From Ascarosepion bandense (lineage: Eukaryota; Mollusca; Cephalopoda; Sepiida; Sepiidae): DNA of 64,000 nucleotides. Location: NCBI GenBank assembly GCA_037127315.1, contig JBBBDQ010000191.1:16663001-16727000 (forward strand), in the 5' to 3' direction. The position numbers and the translations under genes were made by a program. The first letter of the stretch is position 1, and each line of letters begins with the position of its first letter. Below, piece after piece: positions 1 to 10,394 of the stretch. The notes beneath the pieces are model-generated. The model was not told the origin of the DNA, searched no databases, and saw nothing but the letters and a program-made list of their open reading frames with translations.

Positions 1-2144
1 TTTATTGTGAGTAATGAAGAAAAAACTACTTTCACACAGGTTGGTTGAAGCGAAAGGCAAAAGAAATCGAACTGCAAGATCATTTACTTTTAGATATAAA
101 TCCATCATTGAACACCAGAAGCTATTTATGATAGATTTTGTGGTGTGCAGCAACAATGGTGTGATGCATGAAATTATACAATATCATATGAAGTGTGCAC
201 AACGACAAACAGCACTACCTCATTCAGCACAACTGTATGTGTTGTCATGGGAGCAAATCACACATGAGTATTGAACATATAAAACCTGCGATTAAAAGAT
301 AAGCATTACTTCATTTGACACAGCTCTATATGATATTTCATTCATCTTATTGATGACGTTAAGATTTGCATTGACAATGGGAAAACGCATCTTACAAGTA
401 GAAGAAAGTAAGTTTGAAACTATTGATAAAATTATAGGGTGTGCGCCGTACGTCTAGCCCATTATGACTATACCGGTAGGAATTAGAATCATTTGGACCC
501 CTTGAAATTCTTTCATAGATCCCTAGGGGTGAGACCAAAGTGTGCTTGTTTGGGTGGGATTAAGTGTAGATGCAAAAAGATGCACACACGAATACGAGCA
601 AAGGCGGATATTAAAATCTGAGAGAAATACAAAGTGGACATTTCCGCTGAACGAACATCTATCCGAATTTGCAATTACTTCTTTATTCGTTTCACTTATA
701 TAATAATTATAAAACAATGATTAAAAAAATCATACTTTAAAATAAGTCTTTCCCAGTTGGAAATTTCGTATTCAATTATAGACTAATTTTAGATCTTTGC
801 AGTCGTTATAATTCTTAAAGGCGTATCAATCAGTATGCAAAGACAAGAACAAAATAGTGCTTTTAAACTTATGACAGCTCATAATGGTCACTTTAGATTT
901 TTTACTCGGTAAGCAGCAAAGAACATTATTCCTTAACATTTATTCTTTCTATTTGGTTTTATTTTACTTTTTAGTATCCATAAATAACGTTCACATTTTA
1001 AAGAACAATGCCGTTTATAAATGTCTAAAACGTAATTAAGATTCCTAAAATGCTTGACAAAAAATAAATTTAACAAATCCAAATGATAAAGTGCCTTTAT
1101 TTTTGTGAGTTAAATCATTTAACGTTGCAGAATTTTTGGAGAAAATCATCTTTAAATTATATTGCGTACTGAGTTGTAAAAATTTTTCTCTACACGTTAA
1201 TGTTATTTTCTGGTTCATTTCATATGAATGTACATTTGAGCAACAACCTTTCATTTATACATGTTTCGTTAAAAGCGACAGTCAAAGAAGATTTTATTAA
1301 TTATTGATTTAATTTTTTCGGTATTCTTACATGTTTCGTTTTTGCTGGAAATAAGGAGTGTAAAAGTGTTCCGTAATTTTCGACTTTCTAAGCGCTTTCA
1401 ACCACTTCACTGGCCATTTTCAAGGATGTTATTTTTGCGCTGTTGTTGTTATGTTCTCATGTTTGACTGTAATGCAATTTTTGCGTTTTTTGTGTTTTTG
1501 AAAAAGAGAGTTTGGCTGGGCATTACGTAAGCGTCTGTCTATTTTTTTAAAACTTCAAAACTCAATTTCCACTGTTAAATAATGTAAATTTGATGGTAGG
1601 AAAAGCTGTTTGATATATAGTGCCTCGTTTATAGCGAGGTGCCTTTGATATTGTGATTTAAATAGTATTTTTATATTCTCGGCTAAAATTTTTCTTAAGG
1701 TTTTTTTTAAGTTATGGATTAATATTTTTTATTGAACTATTATTATTAAATAGTTGGCATGTAAGGCGTCTACTCAGATAAGTGGTGGTATGGCAAATAT
1801 AGGTAATTGTTGAATGACAAAATTGACTACAATTTCATTTTCAATGCGTATTTCTTATTAAAACATTTGCCACATCTTCCTCGGTTTGACCTCAATACTT
1901 TGCTTTAGTCGTGCTATATTTTAACCGAAACGCCTCTAAATACTATAACGTATCAGATACACATCTCTCCCAATGCTAATTTTCCCGAGCGATCATGACC
2001 TTTTGGAACAGCACCTATTGATTTTTTGCGGGGTTGCAGTCGCGCAAACCCCTATGAATCATCTTCTGTTAATTCAATACCTTTTAAAATTGCGTACACT
2101 GATGTCTCAACTCATCCAAATGGAATATAACGAATGATGTATTT
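1..2144. other. AT-rich intergenic DNA, nothing recognised
   Basis: I see no conserved protein, RNA gene or clear repeat here. The ORFs are short and of AT-rich random composition. Confidence 0.5.
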
Positions 2145-2592
2145 TAATCATTTCACCATAAGCAAGAAAACAAAGCCACTAACACGCAAGGAATTACTGA
2201 GTATGAAACACAAAAATAAAAATAAAAACATATTTTAAGAAAAGAGAGCAATTAATGAACAGAAATAAGGAAGACAGAGGATAACCTTTTATCTTTTTGA
2301 AGACCAACGTCTACTGGAACGAAAGAAATCGGAAAAAAGTTTCAAAAAGCAAAAAAGCATTGAACTTCTGGTTACATTTAACCATTTAAACTGTAAATTG
2401 TTGCGATTTTGCGATTAATCTAGTTCTGCGTTAAAATTCCCAGAATCAAGGTACCATAAAGAAGAATTCATCAGTATATTTATCATGAACGTCGTTATAG
2501 AAACAGCCACCGGTAAGCTACACTAAAGTTAATGAAGCCGAGATGATGGGTCAAGAACAAGAATTCTTCTTTGAAATTTATTAAGGATCTCT
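2145..2592 (-). mobile_element. Jockey/CR1-like LINE 3' part, copy 1 (left portion)
   Basis: Decayed 3' end of a non-LTR retrotransposon read on the minus strand. It aligns by eye with better copies at 33740-34340 and 39710-40345, sharing the 'catttcacc..aagcaa' 3' landmark, the GGTTACATTT block and the 'gaccatatgt' block. The reading frame is broken throughout. A U6-SINE unit interrupts it at 2593-3034, and the LINE resumes at 3035. Confidence 0.65.
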
Positions 2593-2603
2593 AAGTATAA
2601 AGC

Positions 2604-2709
2604 GTACTCGCTTCGGCAGTACATATTCTCAAATTAGAACGATGCAGAGAAGATTAGCATGGCCCCTGCGCAAGGATGAGACGCAAATTCGTGAAGCGTT
2701 CCATATTTT
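2604..2709 (+). ncRNA. U6 spliceosomal snRNA-like sequence (retrocopy)
   Basis: Full-length, about 106 nt, from the 5' stem-loop to the CCATATTTT 3' end. U6 is the catalytic snRNA of the spliceosome, normally made by Pol III from an upstream promoter. The AGC triad region (AAGATTAGCATGG) and the GCGCAAGGATGA block are present. Against the metazoan consensus as I know it there are about seven changes: ACAGAGA is GCAGAGA, and GATGACACG is GATGAGACG. Two changes in the 5' stem (GTAC..GTAC) compensate each other. I see no PSE or TATA box at normal spacing upstream, and target duplications flank the unit, so this is a retrocopy rather than a working gene. Confidence 0.92.
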
Positions 2710-3023
2710 ATTGGATGTGTGTTGTAGTGCTGTGGTTATCGGCTCGGAGCGAGAAATCGGGGGACCGAGTTCGAATTCTAGTTGAATTCCTTGCATTCAC
2801 TTACGCACAAATACCCTTGGGAAATGTATTAATCCATCTCTTCCCACCCGTTATGGCTTAAATAACAGGACAGATTGGGTTCTATAGCCTTGGCTGGCAA
2901 CCAGTCTATTGCAGAAAGTAATGGCAACCTACCGCGGGATAATCTTCTGCTCGGTCAGTCATGTATCTTTCGAGACGTGATCGCATTAGCGTGTATCACG
3001 TATGGCACTTAACTGACTCACTG
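2710..3023 (+). mobile_element. SINE-A, full length, joined to U6
   Basis: tRNA-derived SINE with A box (near TGGTGCAGTGG, degraded here) and B box (GAGTTCGAATTC). The conserved body runs through 'cccttggg', 'ttctatagccttggctgg' and 'atggcaacctac', ending in the palindromic 'cgagacgtgatcgc' and the 'ggcacttaactgactcactg' tail. Compared with the clean copy at 49048-49364, nothing is missing at the 5' end. Confidence 0.85.
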
Positions 3024-3034
3024 AAATATAAAGC

Positions 3035-3125
3035 AGGAACACCAGACCATATGTTGCAGCAATATTCTAAGCATAGACGAATGACAGACTTGTTAAATAT
3101 TCGTTGCTACAATATTTAGATTTTT
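3035..3125 (-). mobile_element. Jockey/CR1-like LINE copy 1, remainder after insertion
   Basis: The block 'gaccatatgttgcagcaatattctaagc..gacgaatg' matches 34248-34290, the uninterrupted paralogue. It therefore continues the LINE cut at 2592. Confidence 0.65.
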
Positions 3126-4164
3126 GACATGAAGTGTATTTGCGCTGGATGACGCAGATATTGATTATAGGTTTAAAAAATGGAGGTTGTTTTGACTGTC
3201 AAACAGGTGCAAAAATACGTTTAGATTTAGAAAATTTTTATATGAATGATGAAGTCAAAGGTTAGGCCCCAGATAGAAAATTACACCAGAAGACAGCGGA
3301 AGTGATGTTAATCTGGCAGAAGAATTTTAGTAGTACTTTCAGAGTTTGATTTCAACCGACGAAGAGGACGGTTCTAAGTCGGGCTTAGCCCGATGTAGCG
3401 GCGCTGACAACTCAGACCAAAAAACCTTCTTCCACCCACAGTATGCCACTATCTTGTTTAAAAAAAATAAAAATAAAGTATGGTTATATTTTATTTACAT
3501 TTGCGTCCAGTCAACTGTTTCCGAAAAGTCGTTTGTTGCAGATTATTATTGAAAGCAAATGAGGAAAACGACGACGAAGAAAAATAAGTTTATAATTTCA
3601 GCCGACAAGGAAAACGGAAAAGATGTTTGTAAAATTTGTCGCCAGTGAAAGGTGGGTTGAGAGGTAATCAGATGAAAATGATTTATGAGTTGCAGAAGTT
3701 TTCATCCTCGTCGTCACCCCATACTAGAAAATTTGAGTATAGTTGTCGTCGAAGTCATTGTGGGAGACTCGGAATTCGCCACAGATTTAATTATCGTCGT
3801 CGTCATGATTGGTTCCTCTTCGAAGAAATATATACCGGACAAGAGTGACTATATAACAGACTTATAGATATATAAGATAGATTCGGGCAAAAAAAAATGT
3901 GTAAATATAGAGAACAAACTTTCCTAGCAACAGACATAGCAAGGAATTCAATATAATCTTCCACTTTGTCAGTGGAAACCGTTAGTCCGAGAAGGCTCAA
4001 TCTGCTTAATGGTTAGCATCAGCCATGCTGATTGAAGGCAGAAAGGACTCTCTCAGATGATTAATAGGGATTAGTTTGCAAGCCATTCCTTACTCTAATT
4101 AACAACGAAATGTAGGTCATTGTTTAGATCAGGTGCCAATTGAGCCTTATGGAACCAATCAAAC
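3126..4164. other. No gene; possible further LINE remnant
   Basis: No coding match. At about 3895-4010 the sequence weakly parallels 34335-34430, with spaced matches around 'accgttagtccgagaag', so it may be more of the same LINE. The remainder is unassigned. Confidence 0.35.
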
Positions 4165-4380
4165 TCATTATCTAAATTTATTTATAAATGGAACTTTGTC
4201 TGTGTATGTGTGTGTCTGTGTGCGTGTCTCGGTTACCTATAGACTCCGAAACGGCTGAACCGATTTTCTTAAAAATTTACACAGTTGTACTATAAGCGGC
4301 TGCGAGTGTTGTTAGCTAGGTTTTGTGTCAAGGTACCCCCGATAAATATCGAAAATCGATAAACGAAAAAATCGGGTTAT
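4165..4380 (+). repeat. Dispersed repeat H (copy 1)
   Basis: A block of about 170 bp, 'ctatagactccgaaacgg' through 'gtacccccgataaatatc', recurs almost unchanged at 58080-58250. It is preceded by a short GT-rich tract in both copies. It lies just before a Helitron 3' end and resembles the 5' modules often found on non-autonomous Helitrons, but I cannot place its ends. Confidence 0.55.
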
Positions 4381-4489
4381 AGATTGAGTGGTCTGATTTT
4401 AATCAAATTTGATACACTCATAGACAACGACATAAGAAACGATATTCAGAAGTTTCAAGATTGCAGTTCTTACAATAGCGCAGAAAATC

Positions 4490-4883
4490 GAATATATTTA
4501 TATATATATAAAAGGCAAGATGTTTGTGTGTATGTCTGTTTATCTGTCTGTATGTTTGTATTTTTTTCAGCCTTTTTATTTTAGTTTTTGCTTCGGGTTT
4601 GGCTCTAAGTAGGTATAAGTGTAGTTCTTAGTCTCAGCCATGATACCATTTACTCAGATGACATATTTAGCCTTCAAAATTCAGTTTTTTGATATCGATA
4701 CCAGGAAATCAAAATTTGACTTACATCCATTCATTTTTCTTTCAGTCTACGGTTTCGCTTTAACTGGAAATAACTATTGCTTTTTAATCTTTCGTGCCAA
4801 CGTCAAAAGAGTCTGAGCTCCAGGACCATGGATTAGTTTTAAAACTTTCATTACACCCGAGCAACGCCGGGCTATACTGCTAG
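4490..4883 (+). mobile_element. Non-autonomous Helitron, 3' end intact
   Basis: Ends in CTAG (4880-4883) followed by T. Eight to nine bases upstream is a CCCG..CGGG hairpin (4856-4871). This is the Helitron rolling-circle terminus: a hairpin, then CTRR, then insertion before T. The 5' side starts in 'tatatataaaaggcaagatg' with a GT-rich stretch. No Rep/helicase sequence is present. The 5' end is uncertain. Confidence 0.6.
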
Positions 4884-6087
4884 TTAATACTAAAGTAAAT
4901 ACTTGTGTCCTCAGCATATATGCCGAGTTATGAACTGATGCCACTAGAAAGGTTGTTGATGTAGGTTTAAGGATAGAGAGCTTAGGGGCGCCTTCATTAA
5001 TACAAAATGATTAAGGAGAGGCTGTTCAAAACAGCTTTCATTTCGTGATTTTTTATGAAAGACTATATCAGTTCAAAAATTCGTCCAGGATTGCCATTGA
5101 AAACATTCTGAAGTTCCTGGTTGATCAACATCTAAAAAATAGTCTTATTGACGTTTTTCATGTTTATGCGCGTACTGTGCAACCGATGACGAACAGACAC
5201 TGTCTATGTATAACGAAAACTTCGACATTAAATAAAATAAAAGACAGGTACATATATTGTGCAAAGAATAACTATAGCCAATAAGCTGAGCCAACAAATG
5301 ACAAAAAGAAAAAATGATCCGGGATTAGACAAAAAATAAAAATAAAAATAACGATAGAATAAAACTGGAAATTATAGAAAAGGTATGTTGTCATCACAAC
5401 GTTTCGATCGTTTTGCCCTCTTTCCTTCATCAGCTGTTTATCGATCCGAGTAACCTTCAGAGAATTTCGAAATGGATCTCTTATTTAGTCTACCGAGTTA
5501 AATTGTTTTTGTTCCACTGCCTATGTCTAGAGACATTTCGTTTTTGTTCATATATATTACTGCCCAGTTATCTCTCGCCCTTTTTATTCTGAATCCTAGT
5601 ACACACTACCCAGATAGGGGATTGAACTTATAATTACTATTTCATCAAATTCACAAAGCATCGCGTTACTTGATTAGGTTATTGCACCGTGGAGTAATGA
5701 CAATTTGGTTCAGTTTAAAGTAAATATGGCCGCTCGTTTCCGAATATACTTCCCGGCTAATCTGGCTAGCAAATCCAAATGCCTCAGTTACATTTGTCCT
5801 TGCTCTACACTACCAGAGCCGAGCTGAAATGTATATTACAACTATGCTGAACGGATCTCTTAGATACAGTTTTTATCAGAGAGCGCATAATGTTCTGTGA
5901 CTCCCTAGTTAAGGTCAGTATGCTCAAACCTGCAGTTACGATAACTTGTGACGTTGTGTTAACGCAAATGATTGATGGCTTCTGAACTGTTTCGTAGTAT
6001 AGCTCACTATTATCTTCAGACCAATCGTGAAAATGACCTTCGCCATGCAGTATTGATTCCAGTTTCCACACTGTTTATATTATTTAT
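4884..6087. other. No gene recognised
   Basis: AT-rich. At 5400-5450 the minus strand carries CTGATGA and, 21 nt later, GAAAC, followed by a GTTGT..ACAAC hairpin. It resembles a retroelement end but lacks a proper helix II, so I do not call it a ribozyme. Confidence 0.35.
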
Positions 6088-6350
6088 ACTGTCCGGACGG
6101 TTGTTCTCATCTTTATTGTCATGTTTACAGCGGTTCGGCCTTTGTACGCTCCGGCCTTCTTCAGATGCTAGGAATTTTGAACTGAACCCTTTATTTCGAT
6201 TACTGGGGTATATCATTCTCATTCTATGTGCGATGCCACTTCCCGATGCCATGTCGGTATCTCAACTCTCTAAGTTATTTGTTCACCTCTGATGTAGCCG
6301 GGTATTAAACTCACAAGTGTTTGGTCAAGTCACTGAAACTAACCGACACC
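6088..6350 (-). mobile_element. SINE-B copy 1
   Basis: Second SINE family. On the minus strand its head has a tRNA-like A-box region (GGTTAGTT) and B-box-like GTTTAATACC, with landmarks 'gaaggccggagcgtac' and a tail matching 'acaatagtcc'. Other copies are at 37750-38045 and, in part, 36345-36610. It abuts an RTE fragment at 6358. Confidence 0.55.
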
Positions 6351-6357
6351 TATATCC

Positions 6358-6882
6358 ACTGGGCAATGTGTTCCAGAAGCTGAGTAAAGTATTAAGAGAC
6401 AGAAAACTTTCACTAGAAACAAAGAAGAGAGCAATAGATTGTTATGTGATGTCAGTTCTTCAATATGGCAGTGAATGCTGGACAATATCATCAAAGATGA
6501 AGGAAAAACTTGAAGCAGCTGAAATGCGGTTCTACAGAAGGATGCTGCGGATATCATGGACCGAGCATGTGAGTAATGACGAGGTGTTGGAAAGAATGGA
6601 AACGAAAAGGAAATTAATATTGAGCATCAGGAAAAGACAACTGAAGTTCCTGGGACATGCAATGAGGAAGGAGGGCTTGGAGAACCTGATACTAACAGGC
6701 AAGATAAAGGGAAAAAGAGACAGAGGAAAGGAGCGGATAACATAGCGGAAGAGCTTGAGCAGGTGGATGACAGAACGGGGTCTGTGAGATGTTACAGAAG
6801 AAAGTGTGCTAAGAGCCACCTGGGATAGGGAGACGTGGAAGGCCATGATCGTCTACGTTCTGAAAGGACAAGGCACATAGAA
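6358..6882 (+). pseudogene. RTE-clade LINE, C-terminal RT tail
   Basis: Encodes 'FQKLSKVLRDRKLSLETKKR..YGSECWTIS' and 'RRMLRISWTEHVSNDEVLER..FLGHAMRKEGLENLILTGKI', the typical C-terminal region after the RT domain of RTE/BovB-type LINEs. The frame is open from about 6358 to 6745, then breaks, and the tail continues to 'etwkamivyvlkgqgt'. Endonuclease and RT catalytic parts are absent (5' truncated). Confidence 0.85.
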
Positions 6883-7341
6883 GGAGAAGAATTCCAGTAT
6901 GCAATTATATCCGGAAACATTCATCCCCAATTTCAACTTCATACGTTTCCTCACGCATTTAAGCTAAAGCATTTATATGCATACAAAACACGCACAAGCC
7001 AGATCATGTTCTTTATTTCAAAATTTCCATTGTCGAGTCGAGTTCGTATAGAGTTCACTCAATGGATTCTGCGATCTTTGATTTTAAATTTCTAACGCGA
7101 ATAAGCAACTAATATAAAAGTATAGAGGCAAAGAGGCGCTACCATGTCTTCAAAATGTCACTTGAAAAAACCTGAAATAAAAGATAAAACGGTACAGTAA
7201 TTGAAAGGTGCATTGATATTTTGAAGTAATAGATTTTAATTGTTCCTTTATTGTTTTACAAATGTGTATCGCCGTTTTACCATATAGGTTCCATAGTCTT
7301 TTCATATTTATTGAACCTGAGTTTTGCAATTCATAAAAAGA

Positions 7342-7342
<1 letters not shown>

Positions 7343-7402
<60 letters not shown>

Positions 7403-7424
7403 TATATATGTGTGTGTGTGTGTA
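7343..7424. repeat. (CA)n-TA-(TG)n compound microsatellite
   Basis: About 28 CA units run into ATATATAT and then TG units, making a self-complementary tract. ORFs across it encode only repeated HT or IY dipeptides. Confidence 0.95.
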
Positions 7425-7610
7425 TTACTGCTTTTTCGCGAGTGAAACCAGACATCTAGATGGTTATACGGCTGTCTCAGAATCTTCATTGGTATTTGGA
7501 GTTAGGTGAATGAAAGAAACACTACTATAATTCGAATTCGCTTTTCCAATTTCTCATTCAAATCCGTTATCTATTCCATTACCTGCTCTGCATATTCCCA
7601 TGTTTACAGT

Positions 7611-7615
<5 letters not shown>

Positions 7616-7660
<45 letters not shown>
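7616..7660. repeat. (TA)n microsatellite
   Basis: An uninterrupted TA tract of about 22 units. Confidence 0.95.
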
Positions 7661-7664
<4 letters not shown>

Positions 7665-8749
7665 GCTGTGGAGTAGTTTTCGCACTGAAGGTTATACGCG
7701 TGCTATGTCGGTTGTTAATTGCCTCAACGTACCCAAAATGTTAGGAACTTGGTAATCTTCCACTGAAAGCTGACTTCTTAGTATTCGGCTAACTGCCGAC
7801 TAATATCAACTGCCTAGTAGTTCTACTGAACTCCAATAGAACGTTAAAGAACTCCTATGATCTTCCCGTAAACTCTTATTAATATAAGAGGGAGAATCCA
7901 TTATCCGAGGAATAGGTGTGTTTCCCCATAACAATAAGGTTTAGCATTATTATGCCTAAACAAATTTTAGTGATAATTCAGTCATATCCTGTCATATATT
8001 CAGTATTTTCATTTAACAGTATGATTTTTTTTTTATAATTCCTTTGCTTTTATCTATATTCTTTTACATCAGTGAAAAGTAATTCATGAAATATGTTAGA
8101 CCTCAACCGAATTAAACGGGAGACATTGTGAAGGCTTTTTGATGAAAATCACCAGTTCAAGTGGAAAGTATTATTGCATTTTCACAGAGCCGATTTAAAG
8201 TGCAGGGTAAATGAAAGGAAAAAAAATCTTCAATAAAACTCTTTTTTCTTTTTTTCTTTTTAACTTAGTTTTATCAATTCTATACATATAGTTTTAATAT
8301 CATATTTTAATATTCCATTTTTTATTCTTTTTCAAAAGTGACTGTTGAAAGAAATGTGTTTTTTTCACTTGTTCCTGCTATCTAATTTTAAATCTTTTAT
8401 ACAAGGTAGAATAATGCTATCAAAAGAAAGCAAATTTATTTTTCTTCAAATACCAGTGAGTTGATTGATAATGTTCTTCATTTTATAAAACTATTTTTAC
8501 ATGAAATAGGACAATGAAACAGGTATGAAAATGGAGTATATTTGTTCTTATTCCATAGTTATTGGATTGATTAATGAATAATGCTGTCAGTTCGATCAAA
8601 CAAAACAATAAAACACTTGTGAAAATAATATTTCAACTAAGAATTATGTGGATTGATTTAGAAATAATGCTTATAATTTTATAAAACAATTTTAAACAGA
8701 AATAATGCAATTACGAGAATCAGTCTGAAAGTAATGCTTCTTATTGTAT
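7661..8749. other. No gene recognised
   Basis: AT-rich sequence with no protein or RNA match and no obvious repeat structure. Confidence 0.45.
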
Positions 8750-9110
8750 TAGGTTGAGTCAGAAATAAGTTTTGTTTTTGTTTACCAACTTTATTATTAA
8801 AAAAAATAAAGTATAGCTATATTCTATTCAATTATATGTTGAATACTTTTGCAATGACTTGTTGCTATTTATCGAGCGCCTACAATTCCACAAATTTTGA
8901 TGTGAAAAAGTTTTCAACATACTTCTGAATTTGGTTTTCATTAGAGACAGTTTTCCACAATCAAAACGTTTTGTAGTGATCGAAAACTAATCTGTTAATT
9001 CACGGTCAAGAGGGGGTGCGATAGCACAGACTAACCGAGTTCTAAAAGATTTTCCTGTGTTATTCTTGCTGTATGTGATCCTGCGTTATCATGGAAGTGA
9101 ACAGCATTTT
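8750..9110 (-). pseudogene. Mariner transposase C-terminal remnant
   Basis: On the minus strand, frames around 9000-9110 give 'DNAGSHTARITQENLLELG' and then fragments matching the end of a mariner DDE transposase. There are several frameshifts and deletions. Its left edge, 'ttaggttgagtcagaaata', could be a terminal repeat, but I found no matching right end. Confidence 0.6.
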
Positions 9111-9299
9111 TCCTTTCATCCACTGTGTACGCTGCGACTACACCACACAAACAAAGATATGTCAGTTACGTATAGTCAGCAGTTTGGATGATGCACCCAT
9201 CATCACAGTTGATTTCATAAAATGACATATAATTTAAATGAATAGTCTGTTAGCCCACAATATTAGAGGCTTATTTTGGTATGGCAGTAAAGGATGAAC

Positions 9300-9690
9300 C
9301 TTCCCATAAATAGGCTTTACTTTATTTTGCTTTGTTACATATAATAGGCGAATGGCAGTCTCCCAAAATGGTGTTTAAATTGCTTATGAAGCATAGGTGT
9401 GTCACTGAATTCGTCCATGATGAAAAATTGCACCCATTCACATGTTTACTGAGAACAAACAATGGATGCGAGCATAGCAAGGCGGTTGGTGCGGTAATGC
9501 ATTTCACTAATATAGGTGATAAATCACCACTTGGAAGAACCTACACAACTGTCAATTCACAAAATGAAAAATCACCCTGAAGTCTCATAGCTAATAATGG
9601 CGGCTATGCGGAAGTGCGTTTTTGTAACTGAAAGCTGGCTTGACTCAACGGTGCTCCATAAATCTGTTGTAGATTGCGAGGAAATAAATA
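9300..9690 (+). pseudogene. Mariner transposase N-terminal remnant
   Basis: The 82-codon frame at 9332-9580 gives 'FVHDEKLHPF' and 'GDKSPLGRTYTTVNSQNEKS', resembling the N-terminal helix-turn-helix part of a mariner transposase ('..GRPCTAVTPQNEK..'). It lies in the opposite direction to the fragment at 8750-9110, so these are two pieces or an internally inverted copy. Confidence 0.45.
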
Positions 9691-9825
9691 TCAGGCATTA
9701 TTTCCCGAGCGTCCCTGGTAAATTCAAAATGAAAAATATTCTTTTCTTAAAATAATGTAGTATTCATAAAAATTGCTAGAACTGGTTGATATATAAGGTT
9801 ATCAGTGTTATTAACCCAGTTTTTG

Positions 9826-10150
9826 GCACGACGGGGTAATAGATTGCGGCTCGGATTGAGGAATCGAAGAGCCGGGTTCTATTTCTAATTGAGTTCATTA
9901 CATTCACTTATGTACTAACAGCCTTGGGAAAGGTATGAATCCATCTTTTCTCATTCCCATCTATGGGTAAATAGTAGGAGAGACTGGGTTCTATAGCCTT
10001 GAGTAGAAACCGATCTAGGAAAAAGACAACTGAATTCAAACTAGCCTTGAGAGAGATGGGCTCCGTCAGGCTATCCTGCCCAATATAAACTGCTTCTGCC
10101 ACGGCTGTGGTGCCCTTACGACTCTAAGGAATTACAGGACTCGTGATCGT
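9826..10150 (+). mobile_element. SINE-A variant with a different 3' tail
   Basis: The first half aligns with SINE-A ('ttcatt.cattcactta', 'ccttgggaaaggtat', 'gggttctatagccttg'). After about 10010 it switches to another tail, 'gacaactgaattcaaac..gatgggctccgtcagg'. A similar tail is at about 26010-26095, which suggests a subfamily. Confidence 0.6.
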
Positions 10151-10394
10151 GATCGATGTGGTATCAAAATAAAGTAAGTTTATCTCACTTTAATTTTTAC
10201 GCTATTTTTCACTCAATAAAAGGCATAAGATCCACTAAAGGTAGAGATTTATTGGATGTGCCTGTTTTATGAACTTGTAAAATTTACCACTCACAGTATA
10301 TATACTAAAGGGTCGAGGTGCAAAGGGAAATATTGAGCAAATTGAATAATTAATTTACATGAAGTCGTGTGGCAGAGTGCATTTCCTTTGGTCC

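Larger units (their letters stand above)
2593..3034 (+). mobile_element. U6-SINE chimeric retrocopy with target-site duplications
   Basis: One insertion unit: a U6-like sequence (2604-2709) followed at once by a full-length SINE-A (about 2710-3023). It is bounded by AAGTATAAAGC at 2593-2603 and AAATATAAAGC at 3024-3034, which match at 10 of 11 positions. The related LINE copy at 34222-34260 shows the site without the insert. Duplications that bracket both parts together show they entered as one molecule. Confidence 0.85.

Noticed and set aside
2604..2709. Functional U6 gene
   Set aside because: Changed ACAGAGA box, no Pol III type 3 promoter at the expected distance, and flanking TSDs show a retrocopy.
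5400..5450. Third type of hammerhead (minus CTGATGA..GAAAC with GTTGT/ACAAC hairpin)
   Set aside because: Helix II cannot form next to the core and helix I has no pairing; kept only as a retroelement-end motif.
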